A DNA stretch of 64,000 nt from Guyanagaster necrorhizus (lineage: Eukaryota; Basidiomycota; Agaricomycetes; Agaricales; Physalacriaceae): contig NW_025064884.1 in NCBI RefSeq assembly GCF_019112545.1, positions 1,748,032-1,812,031 on the forward strand, in the 5' to 3' direction. A program made the translations under genes and the position numbers. Position 1 is the first letter of the stretch. The number at the start of each line of letters is the position of its first letter. Shown piece by piece: positions 23,330-35,590 of the stretch. Below the pieces are notes generated by a model. The model was given only the letters and a program-made list of their open reading frames with translations. It had not been told where the DNA came from and did no database searches.

Positions 23330-24080
23330 CCTACTTTTAAAATGAGAAGCTATTCTTCTACTGTAGCTCAAGCAACAGAACACTGATACAATCTGTCCAG
23401 AGATCCACTGTGCAATTGATAACCTGCAAAACAATAATGAACAGCTGTTTACTGTCATCTCCTTTGTGTCTGGCATGCAACTTCAATGCTGTGTCTGCAT
23501 TTAGAAGTGGATACTTATCAGCCAGAGCCTGTGCATAGATGAATGCTTCATCTGATCAGAGGTGGATCAGACATGGATAGCCTTGTAAAGCTATTCAAGA
23601 AGACATCAAATACAGAAGGTGTAGCTGATTTGAGTGCAGATGGCAGATCTGTAGAGTGAGTTGGCAGTGTCACACTGGTATGATTTGGGTAAGGCTCTGA
23701 AAGAGATGGTCTAGGCACTCATAGGAGCTGTCACTGATAAGGGAACAGACCTTCAGGCCTTTGGTATCTAAAGGAGAACCTTGTAGATAGAAAGAGAACC
23801 AACTTTTATAGTACAAAGCTAAGGAATAAAATTCTGCCAGTCTTCTACAAGCTAAAACCATAAAGCATATCTAGAAGCCTTCAAGTCTGATATTGCACAA
23901 GTAGGCAGCTTGAAGCAACCCTTGTAATCTCTCCCTTATTCCTTTCACATTCTGCTCATATTCTGTTCATCCATCCTTAAAGCAGGTGCCAGAGCTTGTA
24001 CTATCAATAAGCCAATTACTCCAGGTGAATTCTGTCAGATTCAATCTGAACTGCTGAATTTCTCTCTTGTGATTATAAAA
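23330..24080 (-). pseudogene. Unidentified degraded protein-coding region
   Basis: Leftward reading with few stops and normal protein texture: NHKREIQQFRLNLTEFTWSN, KGIRERLQGLLQAAYLCN, then MVLACRRLAEFYSLALYYK and SPLDTKGLKVCSLISDSS (23,861-23,670 fully open), SDEAFIYAQALADKYPLLNA, ALKLHARHKGDD, VDLWTDCISVLLLELQ. Aromatic and leucine-rich with no retroelement motif I recognise. It lies upstream of, and opposite to, the D gag, much as the antisense gene at 1,106-2,426 lies opposite its element. No function assigned. Confidence 0.5.
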
Positions 24081-24179
24081 TGACTTGCAAGAGCAGATGC
24101 ATTCTTCTTGCACCAGAGAGTTTGCTAACCCTACAAGCAGAGCCCACTATGAGAGAGAATAAATCTAAAAAATTGCTGA

Positions 24180-26490
24180 TAGAAAAAGCACTCTATATTC
24201 CACTTTGCAACAAAGAGAAGCAGAAGCTTTAAGAATGATTGCATAAGTTGCCACCAGCTCCAGGATAGACATTAAAGAGGATCTCTTTCAGGTCATACCA
24301 GACAATGAGTCATACCACTTTCATTTGGACTTCTCTTTCATCTCAACATATGAAGAAGAGTTCAGAAGAATTCTAGAGGAGTTGAATCCACCATCACCAA
24401 CATCACCAATCTCACCTGCTATGAGTCAAGTAGCAGAAACATCCATCCACCTGAGGTCAGCATCATATCTACAGCAACACCAGCCTTACTCATCAGAGCA
24501 CAATCAGATCAGAACCTGATCAGACAAAAAAGAAGCATTAAGTCCTCTACCTACTCTAACTCTTTTCTCAATCACCAGAACCTACCACTGATCCAGAAAC
24601 TGGTGAGTTCACCTTTATTTCAGCATGGCAGATCAGCAACAACTGCATGTCCTGAACTACTAGCTGCCTATCAGAGGATCTGGAAAAGCCTCCAGCTGAA
24701 GGTGGAAAGGATCAGAAGACTCAATGATTCTACCAATCTTCTTTGAAGAAATCCAATGGACATGTGAAAGTGTAGGATAGGAAACTGACTGGCAATTCAT
24801 CCAGGTGGCTATTTTATATATGGATCCAACAGCTGCAGACCTGTGGAGAAGGCTATCCCAAGCCAATCCAGCTACTAGAGATAGAGCTATATGGGGCATC
24901 TTCAAAAAAGAATGCTATAACTTCTATTTGAAATCCAATGAGATAAAGAGATACACACCTGTGCATTTAGAAGAAGCTACTAGGATCCTTAGAGCTTCAT
25001 CTATTGCTACACTTGATGAATTCAAGTGATTTGATAGATACATCCAGAATATTAGATTGAACCTCACTACCAAAGTGGACCCACTCCTCTCAAAGCATCA
25101 GTATGCAAGGATGTATGTCTCTGCTCTTCATCCAATGCTACAAATAATAGTGGCCCAGAGGTTGGCAGTTTTATTTCCATATCAGAATCCAATGAAACTG
25201 TTTCCTGTTGAGGAGGTCCATAAAGCTGCCAAATATCAGCTAGAAAGCTACAGATCCCTCTACATCAATCTGAGTCCAGCTACCTTGTCTTTTGCTAACT
25301 TAGAATTCTTATCTCTGCTGGAATCAAGTGCTCCAGTAAGCCAGATGCTAGCCATACCACCACTGCCACTATATGAACAGCAGCCTGTGGTAATGCCAGG
25401 AGAAAATATTTTAGACATCATAGACCAGCTCTCTAAGACCACAGCCACAGGTTTACCTCTGGCATACTATAATCTATATGAGTATGCACAGCCACATGCA
25501 TTACAATCTGCTTCTCAGGCCACATCCTTCTTTAATAACCAGCCAGATGTAACTCTAAAAACAGAGTCTACTGTGGAAGAAAGGCTTTTAGTAACCATTC
25601 AGAAGTTGGGATCTGGAGATAAAACTGAACAGACCATAAAAGATAGACTCCTGGCACTATCAACAAGCTGGTGGAAAGAAACAACCCAGGCAAGAAATGC
25701 AGATATGATAGGTATGATGCCAGTTACAGAGACTGTATAGCTAAGAAAGCAGATCAGAAGAAAGGGCTGATCAAGTATAATCATATCAAAAGGAAGCTGG
25801 TCATACATAATAGGTCTGAGCTATCCAGAGAAAATAGTTACCTCAGACAGCAGGTAGAAAAGTGGCATGAGGATAACAGAGACTCATCTACAGCCATCAA
25901 TACAATATCAACCCAGCACTGTATGAGTCCAGCAAATCTGGTGTATCTATTTGGCTTTAGGCCAAAGGCAGGAAACACCAATATATATGCAACAGTTATC
26001 TTTTCTCAGCTTGCAGATCTATAAAGAGACATGCAGAGGTCTATGCCTTGCAGCTTATAGCCTATCTGGATGAAGAGCTAGAATCTGAATCTGAGAAGGA
26101 TGAAGAAGATGAAGCCATATGAGTGCTTGAGCAGATCCTAAAGAACAGGGTCAAGAACCAGAGAGATGGCAAGTTTGCAGGTAAAAAGCCAGGCAAGCCC
26201 TTTAAGAAAGTGGAGATTGTCATACCATCTGCTGGAGCCAATCAGCCATCCATCTCAGTGCCCTCTACTGGCAAACCACCTGCTCAGGACTCAGTGCATC
26301 TGCCTGTGAAAGAAATAGACATAGCCAATAGAACTCCCAAAAGGCAGACTGCACCTGCTGATGAGACAAGCAGTAAAGAAGCAAAAGTGCCAGCTGATCC
26401 AAGAAAGGATTATCAGAAACAGTACAGGCATGCAGCCTCTATAATTCAATCAGAGACAATGAATGACCTCTACACATAGATATTAGACTC
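24180..26490 (+). pseudogene. Element D gag (non-chromodomain gypsy)
   Basis: Starts around AEALRMIA and DNESYHFHLDFSFIS, then a Pro-rich linker. The capsid-like part (about 24,800-25,250) reads DPTAADLWRRLSQANPAT, GIFKKECYNFY, LDEFK, ALHPMLQIIVAQRLAV. 25,057-25,740 is open for 227 codons. A degenerate CxxC...C knuckle (KCRYDRYDASYRDC) lies near 25,690-25,730, followed by a Lys-rich tail. This gag-pol lineage is common in Agaricomycetes, and its pol continues at 26,590, 43,826 and 53,670. Frameshifts near 25,740 and 26,020 and several stops make it inactive. Confidence 0.75.
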
Positions 26491-26589
26491 CAGACTGGAG
26501 GTTTCCATCAAGGAATTATATAGAGGAAGTCCAGAGATCTATAATAAGCTAAAAGAGATTCTGACCAACCACAAAGTACCTGTCAAAGC

Positions 26590-27851
26590 TGGAAAAACTG
26601 GAGCAGCAGCAGCAGTTGGAAATAACCAGCTGCTGACTATACATCTGCATATCAGGTGGCATATGCACATTATGGTAGCAGATGAAGCAGGAGGGCTAAG
26701 AGCCTTAACACTGGTTATTGATAGGCTGCATGAAGTGGAGTCCATACTGAATGAAGGATCTCAAGTAGTAGTCATGTCCACTGTGATATAGCATCAATGC
26801 AGATTATCTCTGGATCCAAATATCAAAATTATGCTTATCAGTGCAAATAAAGAAACAGGATAGTTCTTGAGACTCTGCAGGAATGTGCTCTTTAACTTCA
26901 AGAATCTGAAAGCACTGTTGCAAGTGCATGTAGTAGAAAATGCAGCATACAATGTCTTGCTGGAAAGACCATTCTCTATGCTCTGCAAAACCAAAATTGA
27001 CAACTATACTAATAGAGAGCAGATCCTCACAATTCATGATTCAAACACTGAGATAGAAACAGTAATCCCTACCTAAGAGAGGGAGAGGCCTCTGTTCTCC
27101 TGGCTCCATGAACATATGAGCTCTGATCCACACATGCATGAGCCATGATCACCCTTTGATCCTCATATAAATTTTCCTTAAGCAAGGACCTATTTTCTGC
27201 TCAAAGAGAATTGAGACTCTTTATTTATGATCAAAAAACTACCAATAGATTTCTTGCTATAGATATATGCACTCATGATGGGAGCTGATAGCATATCAGC
27301 TCATATAAATGTATTCTCTATACTCAGATACACCATTTCCACTGAAGCTATAATAGAGAATCAGGTCAAGCATACTCTAGATCTGGACTAGTCACAACCC
27401 TATATCAGGAATGCTAGAATCATCACCAAACATTGCAACAATACTCCACTTCTTAATATCTCAACTTTCATCTCCACTCTAGTGGATTATGTCTAGCCTA
27501 TGGGCAGACACTTTGATGGGTCACTGCCTGCATTTACCTCTCAAGTTTTAACACTAGAGCATATCTCTCAGCCTCATGATCTTCTGTTCATAGATTTATT
27601 TAGAAAGAACAGCATACAGACTAATACCTCTCACTTTACACTAACAGGCATATTCAAGATCTCAAGGCCTAAGCCTAAGAAAAAGAAGTACAAAAAGATT
27701 AAACACTGTGTTAAGCTCATACCCACAACATTGCCAAAACAGTTTTGGATAATCTGAAAAATCACAGAGAATCCACTGGCAGACATACTAGTCCTTTCAG
27801 CTTATCCACTGGACTTCACTCTAACAGGGTGCTATATCCAAGAGAATTATG
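26590..27851 (+). pseudogene. Element D protease and linker to RT
   Basis: Retropepsin-like stretch: LTLVIDRLHEVESILNEGSQVV, where LDEGSQ is expected, so the catalytic Asp at 26,750-26,752 is Asn (GAT to AAT). Later VHVVENAAYNVLLERPF matches the protease flap and C-terminal region. A long, poorly conserved, Pro/Lys-rich linker follows to 27,851, where element G interrupts the gene. Several stops. Confidence 0.7.
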
Positions 27852-27856
27852 ATATT
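27852..27856 (+). repeat. Target site duplication ATATT (left)
   Basis: ATATT directly precedes the element G LTR and recurs at 36,051-36,055. Confidence 0.88.
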
Positions 27857-28317
27857 TGTTACAATTTTTCTATTCTTTTCCTTGATTAACCCCTATTTAT
27901 ACTTAGTCAGAGTGCTAGAATGAGCACTTAAGACCATGAGATGAAGCTTAATCATCACAACTAAGCTGAGTTGGTCATTGTCTTTTGATACAATAATGTT
28001 TCTAGACAATGCACAACTCCTTTTTTATATACAGTAATAATGCTCAAAGACAATGAGCACAAAAGATGTGACAACACACAATTAGGTAGCAGTATAATTA
28101 GCACAGACATATACAGTATTTAAGGAGACTCACTCTCACTGGAAAACCCCAGCTTTGAGCTAAAGTTTATTCATATCATTCTACCCTCAAGCCAATCCTT
28201 CAGGCCTTATGACACATCAATCAGAATATGCATCAAGTGGACTCAGTTGATCACCTGAAGTGTGAGGTGATGTCTGTTTATCATGTGTATCTGTTCACAT
28301 GATGCTTGAGTCTAACA
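27857..28317 (+). repeat. Element G 5' LTR
   Basis: TGTTACAATTT to GTCTAACA, 461 bp. AGCTTTGAGCTAA at 28,151-28,163 differs from the 3' LTR (AGCTTCAAGCTAA) by a CA to TG change. Confidence 0.9.
28117..28163 (+). promoter_or_regulatory. TATA box and predicted RNA start of element G
   Basis: TATTTAAG at 28,117-28,124, with AGCTTT beginning 34 bp after its first base. The same 34-bp spacing is seen in elements F and E. The AGCTT(C/T)(A/G)AGCTAA block is the presumed RNA 5' end. Confidence 0.65.
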
Positions 28318-28318
28318 A

Positions 28319-28331
28319 TTAGCTTGAAGCT
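28319..28331 (+). promoter_or_regulatory. Primer-binding site of element G (self-priming type)
   Basis: TTAGCTTGAAGCT, one base after the LTR, is the exact complement of AGCTTCAAGCTAA in the 3' LTR (35,884-35,896). Thirteen base pairs could form between the RNA 5' end and this site. Confidence 0.7.
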
Positions 28332-28374
28332 TCTTCTTCCTTTTCCTCATACACTATAGTGTGGAGGAAACCAA

Positions 28375-29892
28375 ATGTCCTCAGTCATCTCATCAGACCC
28401 AAACTTTGATTGAGAGTTCTTCAAACTCCTATCTTCTATCATCAGAACACTCTTAGGTCTACTTGTGATTATCTAACTGTGCAGGGGATGTCACTTGATT
28501 ACTGCCTGAGCCATCCAACATTACAATGAATTTCAGCACATCTGCCATATCCTCTGCAATATAACCCCAGATCTACCTCTCCATGATATCCTCAAATCAT
28601 GACAAACATTCCATCAGCCCCCAGTCAGCCCCTTACCAGAAGCTGGGTCTAACAGCCTGCATCAGAGATGCAATCAAGAAGAAGAAAGACACCACTACCC
28701 CCCTCAACCAGTCAGTAGAAACAGCAACAATCACCTCACAGGATTCAGGAATCTTTGGCAGTGAGCCCCCATCTCCAACTATGAGGACAAAGACCTTCCA
28801 ACAGATTTCTTTCAGCAGTCTTCCTCCTTTGACCCTTCCAAAACCTCTTGAACCTCTGGGATTGATAACCATGCCTGAGACTCCCTCAGTTCCACTCAGA
28901 TGGCTGCAGAACCCCACTGCAGGACATCTTGAAGCCAGCCTCACAGCCCCACTCCTTTAACCCACCACTCGGTCAGAACCAGCAGTGGGCTGGGGAGGAC
29001 ACACTTGGACTGGCTTGACAATGAGCAATAGATCTGAGAAAACAAAAACAAAATCATTCACCAGCTATTCTCTGCCTGAGACCTCAATGTCCTCTTTAAC
29101 TATGATGAGGCCCTCTGACAAGAAGAACAGAGGCAGTGAATCATCTCTCAGCCACCTTGGAGTGAGTTGGAGGAGTGATTCATCCTTGAAGGGCAGGCTA
29201 GAAGGGCTGCTGAGTATGACCAGCAACATCACAAAGAGCAGCATGCCACTGAAAGGGCTCGATTGGCAAGAATTGACATTTCCAACTGATATGGACTCTG
29301 GTCCAAAGTTGCATCCATACTTGCATCAGTCTGTGCTGACCATTCCCTCTCAATCCCAGTCTTCAGAGAATCCAGCACCAACTCCAATCCTTGGGATCTG
29401 CTTCATTAAAGAAATGCAGAAGTCCTCACAGCTGATGAAGCCAGAAGAAGGGATAATGGGACCCCTTCTCCTTTCCAAAGCAATATCCCAGAATCTCTCC
29501 AGCACCCTTCAACCCTGCAGTATCCCCCTTTCTGACAAACCCCTAGTGCCAACACTATGTTTGGAGATGACAAGTCCATCCTCAGATATTACAGACTATG
29601 AGTCTCTGGCACTGCTCACATCTCTGCTTGAGCCCTCCAAGGATTTCTTGGGAGTTGAGTGGTTGGGCAGCTCTTCAATGATGGGTACAAAAGAAATGTC
29701 CAGCTCTATCATGAGTGAGTGATAGCAGTGAGAGCAACAGGAGGGAATTGGTATGACTCTGATATCAGAAGTCAGCCAGCTTCCATCTACCTCAATGCCT
29801 CAGACTTTTCAGGCCCTATGGCTAGACCCAGTATCCAGCCAGGACAATGGGTCAATGGCACAACTGCAAGAAAGCATAGAGAGTTTTTATAA
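28375..29892 (+). pseudogene. Element G ORF1 with N-terminal membrane helix, unknown function
   Basis: ATG at 28,375, frame ends at TAA 29,890-29,892 (505 codons). The N-terminus is MSSVISSDPNFD, then a hydrophobic stretch (FFKLLSSIIRTLLGLLVII, residues about 14-33) suggesting a membrane anchor. Charged segments follow (NYEDKDLPTDFFQQSSSFDP; LFNYDEAL; EGQARRAAEYDQQHHKEQH). The tail is more conserved with element E (RATGGNWYDSDI). About 18 internal stops lie mostly at likely Arg, Gln or Trp codons. The +1 frame (gag) is open throughout this region. No known family. Confidence 0.6.
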
Positions 29893-31662
29893 CTTGTCTG
29901 CCACTTCTCTTCTGGAGGAAGAGGAGGACAACAAGGATAAGAAAGGCAAGGAAACTGAAAGCAGTGACCCACCTTATGCTAGGGGAGAACTCACTTATAG
30001 ACTGCAGGAGAACATGAATAAAGAAGAATTGGAGCAGGCAATCCAGAAAGCAAGAACACAGGAGTACCAAGAGTTCTACTTGCAGAGAGTGAACTTTTTA
30101 TGGTGTAATACTACCTGAATAGCATCGCAAATGGAACAATTATATTTGCATTCCACATCTAATGAAAGAACAGAAATCTTAAGGCATGTGGTGACTGACT
30201 ACACTGTGATACAATACAACAAGAAACATCTCAAGAATCAGATTCAAAGACCACCAGCCTACCAGGTTCTGAAACTCATATGACCAATGCCATGGTCACC
30301 ACCTGTCACTCTGAAGTGGGCCATATACATGGCACCATCTATCCAGAGTACATGTTCATACTCCACCCTCTCATCCTAATCAATGGCAACCTGGCTGATC
30401 AGATCCTGACCACAGTCAAGTAACCCACTGGTCTTGTACCAAAACCCTTAGACTGGCAAAGAGAGCTGAGTACTAGGAGTGCAGCTTCCACCTGATGAAG
30501 CAAGCAGGAGTAGCACCAGAAAAGAGCTGATCAGAGACAACCCCAAGGCCATATGACTCAGGTTCACCATTCAGGATAGAGTCATCATCTGAAAGGAGGA
30601 ACCACCATGAGAAAGTCCAGTCACAGATAACAATTCACTCTATTCATTCCCTAAACCATGCAAGAATGGTGGCAGCCCCTGTTCTCTGACTGGCCCAATC
30701 CAATGGATGCACTATCCAATGATGTGGCAGTCCTTTAATGCCACCCAGACCTCCTGCAGAAACCTCACTCCTTCAAGAGGGCATTTGATGACATTGACTG
30801 GTTCCTCATAGACTGTGAACAGTATTTCAAAGTCTACATAGGGTATCTAGAGACTGACATGAACAAAGTGGTCTTTGCTGCCTCTTATCTTGAGAAAAAG
30901 GCAAAGACATGGTGGATTCTTATCTTCCCAAACTTCTGATTGACAACTCATGAGCACTATCGATACCTCTCATGGCTGGTGTTCAAACAGATGCTGCACA
31001 ATAAATTCATTGATCTGGCAGTACAGAAGGTATATAAACAGAAGATCAAGGAGTATAAGATGGGTGACAAGGCAGCAATGGACTATTTCAATGAGCTAGA
31101 ACACCTCATGAAGCTCATCAGAATTCAGGATGACACAGCAAACAATGGACAAATGGTGGAGGCTCTCAAGAGAGGAGTCCCCTTCTCATATGTTATAATG
31201 ATCTCAGCCATTGATATCAGAGCCTTGATGCTGGTGGGGTATAATGAGTGGAAGGAATGAATCATTGAGATATATAAAAAGTGACAAAGGCAGAAAGCAG
31301 AATCCACAACACTACAAGATTATTCAAAGAAGTTGACACCACCAACTCTGACCAACTCCAAGACATCAGAGACAACTGCTGGAAAATCATTGGAACCCTT
31401 GATGGCCTCCACATACAGTGCTCAAAAGACAGGGACAGGGACTACTTATATGGGATCAGGAAAGCTGATAGACATTGACTGGATGAAGAAGAAAGGCAAG
31501 TGCTTCAACTGTAGACAAAAAGGCCACATGGCCAAGAACTGCCTAAAGAAGAAGTGGACTCAAGAAGACATTCAGGCCCAGGTCACTGAATTACAGAAGA
31601 AAGAAGAGAATCTGGAGACAGAAAACAAGATTGAAGAAGTAAAAGATGAGGCCAGCCAGTGA
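29753..31662 (+). pseudogene. Element G gag with intact CCHC knuckle
   Basis: The frame is +1 to ORF1 and already open from 28,583. A confident Gag texture starts with the acidic block SLLEEEEDNKDKKGKE and EYQEFYLQRVNFLWCNTT. An indel around 30,700 shifts frame. The capsid-like part is at 30,766-31,260 (FDDIDWFLIDCEQYFKVYIG, KKAKTWWILIF, YRYLSWLVFKQMLHNKFID). The zinc knuckle CFNCRQKGHMAKNC at 31,501-31,542 is intact. It ends CAG TGA at 31,657-31,662, overlapping pol. Confidence 0.78.
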
Positions 31663-34600
31663 GCAATTCCACTGAACTGGCCAAAGGACTTCATGGTGTG
31701 CAAATGATAGCTGCTAGATGGACTAATAGTGTTTCTGTAGTTATGCCTATGACTGCTCTATCTATGCATTTGAATATACCTCTGCTATCTATTCTGCACA
31801 CCAAAGAATTGCAAAAGAAGGAAAAAACTCAAGCACCTATGGGCTGAACAGAGGCAGAGAGCCTGACCACATGGCTTAAACCATTCAACATCAAATGGAT
31901 CTGGCAGGCCATCAAAGATGCCAAGAACAAAGAAGCAGCAAAAGCTATACTCTGAAACTGGATTCATAAAACAAAGGTCAAAGAGATGGTTGATGAGGCA
32001 ATCAGAGGACTCAAAAATATGGAAAGATGCTGAGCCTTGGAGTGGCTTGATAAACTATGAGGGCTGTGAAAGTTCATTCACCAGTCCAAAACACCCAGTC
32101 AAGATCTCCTCATAAATGCCAGAGTTGAGACCTTGACAAACTCATCAAGCCACATGATAACTGTCCTAATTGACAGTGGTTGCACAGAGAGCTCTATCAA
32201 TCAAGCCTTTATAGAAAAGAACAAACTCCCCATAAGAACCACAGCAGCTCTAATCCCCATATATAATGTTGACAGAACCAAAAACCAGACCAGATCAATC
32301 ACTGAGTTTGTTGAACTCTGACTCACAATTGGTGATCACTCTGAGCAGATCGATCTCACAGTAACTGACTTGAAGGCCAAAGAAGTCTTTTTGAGACATG
32401 ACTGGCTGATCAGGCACAACCTGCTGATCAACTGGAAGACTGGCAAAATCACCTTCATCTGCTGTAAATACTGAAAACTTCTGTTTGAATTCCCAGATGA
32501 GGATCCAGAAGACTGATGGGACAAAAAAATAGAGGATGGAGAAACCAATCTCACTATTGACCTCTAATATGAAATTCATATTCATGCCATCCATCATGCC
32601 AATAACTTGGCAGTGAAGGCAAATGAAAGGAAGAAAGAAAAAACATTTGAAGAAATAGTCCTGAAGTGGGCCCAAGACTTCAAGAACCTATTCAAGAAGG
32701 AGAGCTTTGACAAACTCCCAGCATCCAAGCTCTGGGACCATGCAATCGAGCTAATTCCAAATGCTAATGCCAACCTCAATTGTAAAACCTACCCTCTCAG
32801 TAATAACAAACAACAGGAACTTGATAAATTTCTTGACAAGAATTTATCCAGTGGAAGGATTTGACCATCTAAATTCCCCATGGCCTCTCTCTTTTTCTTC
32901 ATCAAAAAGAAAGATGGCAAACTTCACCCTGTACAGGATTATCACAAGCTAAATAAAATGATGATTAAAAATCATTACCCTTTGCCCCTAATTTCAGAAC
33001 TCATAGACAAACTGCAGGGCATAAAATACTACACTAAACTCAATGTTCAGTGGGGGTATAACAATGTTCAAATCAAGAAAGAGGATGAGTAGAAGGTGGC
33101 CTTCTGAACTAACTGGAGACTTTTCAAACCAACAGTGATGCTCTTTGGACTCACCAATTCTCTAGTGACATTCCAATGGATGATGAATGACATATTCAAA
33201 GACCTCATCTCCACTAGAAAAGTCACCATCTACCTTGACAACATTTTGATTATATTGAAAATGAAGGAGAAACATAGAAGGCTAGTATAACAAGTGCTAG
33301 CTCTAATGAGAAAGCACAAACTATTTCTCAAGGTGGAGAAATGTGAGTTTGAGGTACTCAAGACTGAGTACCTTAGGGTAATCATCAGTGAGAGGAGCAT
33401 ATGCATAGATCCTATCAAGATTACAGGCATCACTGAATAGTCAATTCCCACTAAAAAGAAGGAACTCCAATCCTTCTTAGGATTTATGAATTTTTACTGA
33501 TGATTCATTCAGGACTACAGCAAGGTGGTTCACCCAATGATGCAACTTATAGGAAACACCCCATAGACCTGGAGACTCTTTTAGCAAATCACCTTCAATG
33601 ACCTCAAAAAGCAACTGGCCAAGAATGTAGTCCTTGCCATTCTGAATCAGGAGGGGAAATTCCAGGTTGAAGCAGACTCCAGTGAGAGAGCAATCAGGAC
33701 AGTCCTATCTCAAGAACAGGAAGGCAAATGGAGACCAGTAGCCTTCCTCTCAAAAGCACTCTCTGTTATAGAGCAGAATTATGAAATATATAACAAGGAG
33801 TTACTCACCATAATGCTTGCTCTAGAGGAGTGGTGACATTATCTAATTGGCACTGTTGAAGTTTTCAAGATCTGGACAGACCATCAAAATCTTTGATACT
33901 TCTGACAGCCACAAAAGCTAAATTGATGGCAGGCTTGGTGGGTGACTGAGCTTAGCCAGTACCAATACACCCTCCACTATAAGGCCAGAATGACAAACAA
34001 GAAGGCCAACCTACTTAGTCACAGAGCAGATTATGATCAAGGTGAACAAGATAATAAGAGAGTAACACTCCTCCAATCCCAACACTTCTGCACTATATAA
34101 TACTCACAGAAGAGGAAATCCATGAGTGTATTAAAAGCACCACTCGAGACAGCCACAAGTGGGACCAGCAAGTTGCACTCTCACTCAACCACAAGAGAAG
34201 AATGATAAAAGAGGAGAGAATAATCTGATATAACAGATAAATCTATATTCCCCATGACCACACCTTATGGGGAGGAATCATTGCAATGTGCTATGATCAT
34301 ATGACTGCCAGCCATCCAGAGATCACAAAAACCAAAGAACTCATACTGTGAGAATACTGGTGGCCAAAGATGGAAAGTAATATTGAGAAGTACATCAAGG
34401 CATGTAAAGTCTGCCAGAGAGGAAAATCATCTACACAATCATAACCAGTGCCATTACATCCAAATGAAATCCCAATGTCCTCTTAGACCCACATCTCAAT
34501 AGACATGATCACTGGATTACTGGACTGTAATGGCTATAATGCTATTATCATTATTGTCAATCAATTCTCAAAGGCAATTATCCTGATCATCTGTTTCATA

Positions 34601-35565
34601 GAACTAATCTCAGAAGGATGGGCAAAGATTCTTCATGACAAAGTCTATGCCAAATATAAAATGCTGCAAATAGTAATTTCAGACTGCAGATCACAGTTCA
34701 TCTCTAAATTTTTGGACAATTTGTACCATCTCCTTAACATTAAACAAAATGCCTCCATAGTATACCATCCTCAAACTGATGGACAAACTGAACATGCCAA
34801 TCAAGAAATCGAGAAATATCTCTGCCTCTTCATCAACTATCAACAGAATGACTGGGTGGAATAGCTTGCCCTTGTGGTGTTCCAGCATAACAACTGCATT
34901 TACTCTGCAATGAGTAAAACCCCATTTTTTGTCAACCACAGCTGACACCTTAATGTTCACTTCACCAACAAACACTACACTATAACACCCACATCCTCTG
35001 ACTTTGCTGTCAAAATGACAAAAATACACACTGAGATACAAGCAGCACTTGAGAAAGCCACTAAATCTATAAAGATATAATATGACAAACACTGTCGACC
35101 CATGCACAATTATGCAGTTAAAGATAGAGTATGGCTCAACATGACACACCTTCACCTTCCATGACCTAAACAAAAACTCAGCAACAAACACACTGGCCCT
35201 TTCACAATTCAGAAGATCAGCAAATCCACCTACAAACTCCAGCTATCCATAAGCTGGAAGATACACAATGTCTTCAATGAAACCTTGCTGTCACTGTATA
35301 TCACACTGGCCTTTCCAAATCAAGAAAGGCTGCCACCCTCACCACTAGACCTGGTCGACAACAAAGAGCATTATGAAGTCGACCAAGTGCTACATCACAA
35401 ACTATGCAAAATCAAGGCCAAAGATGGTGGGATAACAATAATGGTAGATTACTTAGTCAGTTGAAAAGGATACAGCCTCAAATCCAACCAATGGGTCAAT
35501 AAAAAGATGATGAATGCCGATGAGGCCATACACAACTATGAACTATTCCTAAATTAAGCTATCAG
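31659..35565 (+). pseudogene. Element G pol: protease, RT, RNase H, integrase, chromodomain
   Basis: Frame -1 to gag. The protease triad DSG is intact (32,172-32,180, in LIDSGCTESSIN). RT about 32,860-33,540 has YLDN at 33,231-33,242 in place of YLDD. RNase H begins VEADSSERAIR near 33,666. Integrase zinc region CYDHMTASHPE and CKVCQ; core IDMITGLLD, IVISDCRSQF and [13 protein letters not shown]. The 34,505-34,864 segment is open for 119 codons. The chromodomain is near 35,440-35,540. Many stops elsewhere. Confidence 0.85.
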
Positions 35566-35576
35566 GATGATGGTCT

Positions 35577-35590
35577 TAAGGAGGAGGTAA
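35577..35590 (+). promoter_or_regulatory. Polypurine tract of element G
   Basis: TAAGGAGGAGGTAA directly before the 3' LTR. Confidence 0.7.

Noticed and set aside
28583..29722. Treating the long open +1 frame in element G as the only N-terminal gag coding frame
   Set aside because: The other frame carries the membrane helix, conserved segments and a conserved stop. I report both frames instead of choosing one.
34691..35191. 166-codon minus-strand ORF opposite the element G integrase
   Set aside because: The plus strand carries recognisable integrase motifs in the same bases; the minus frame is an antisense shadow.
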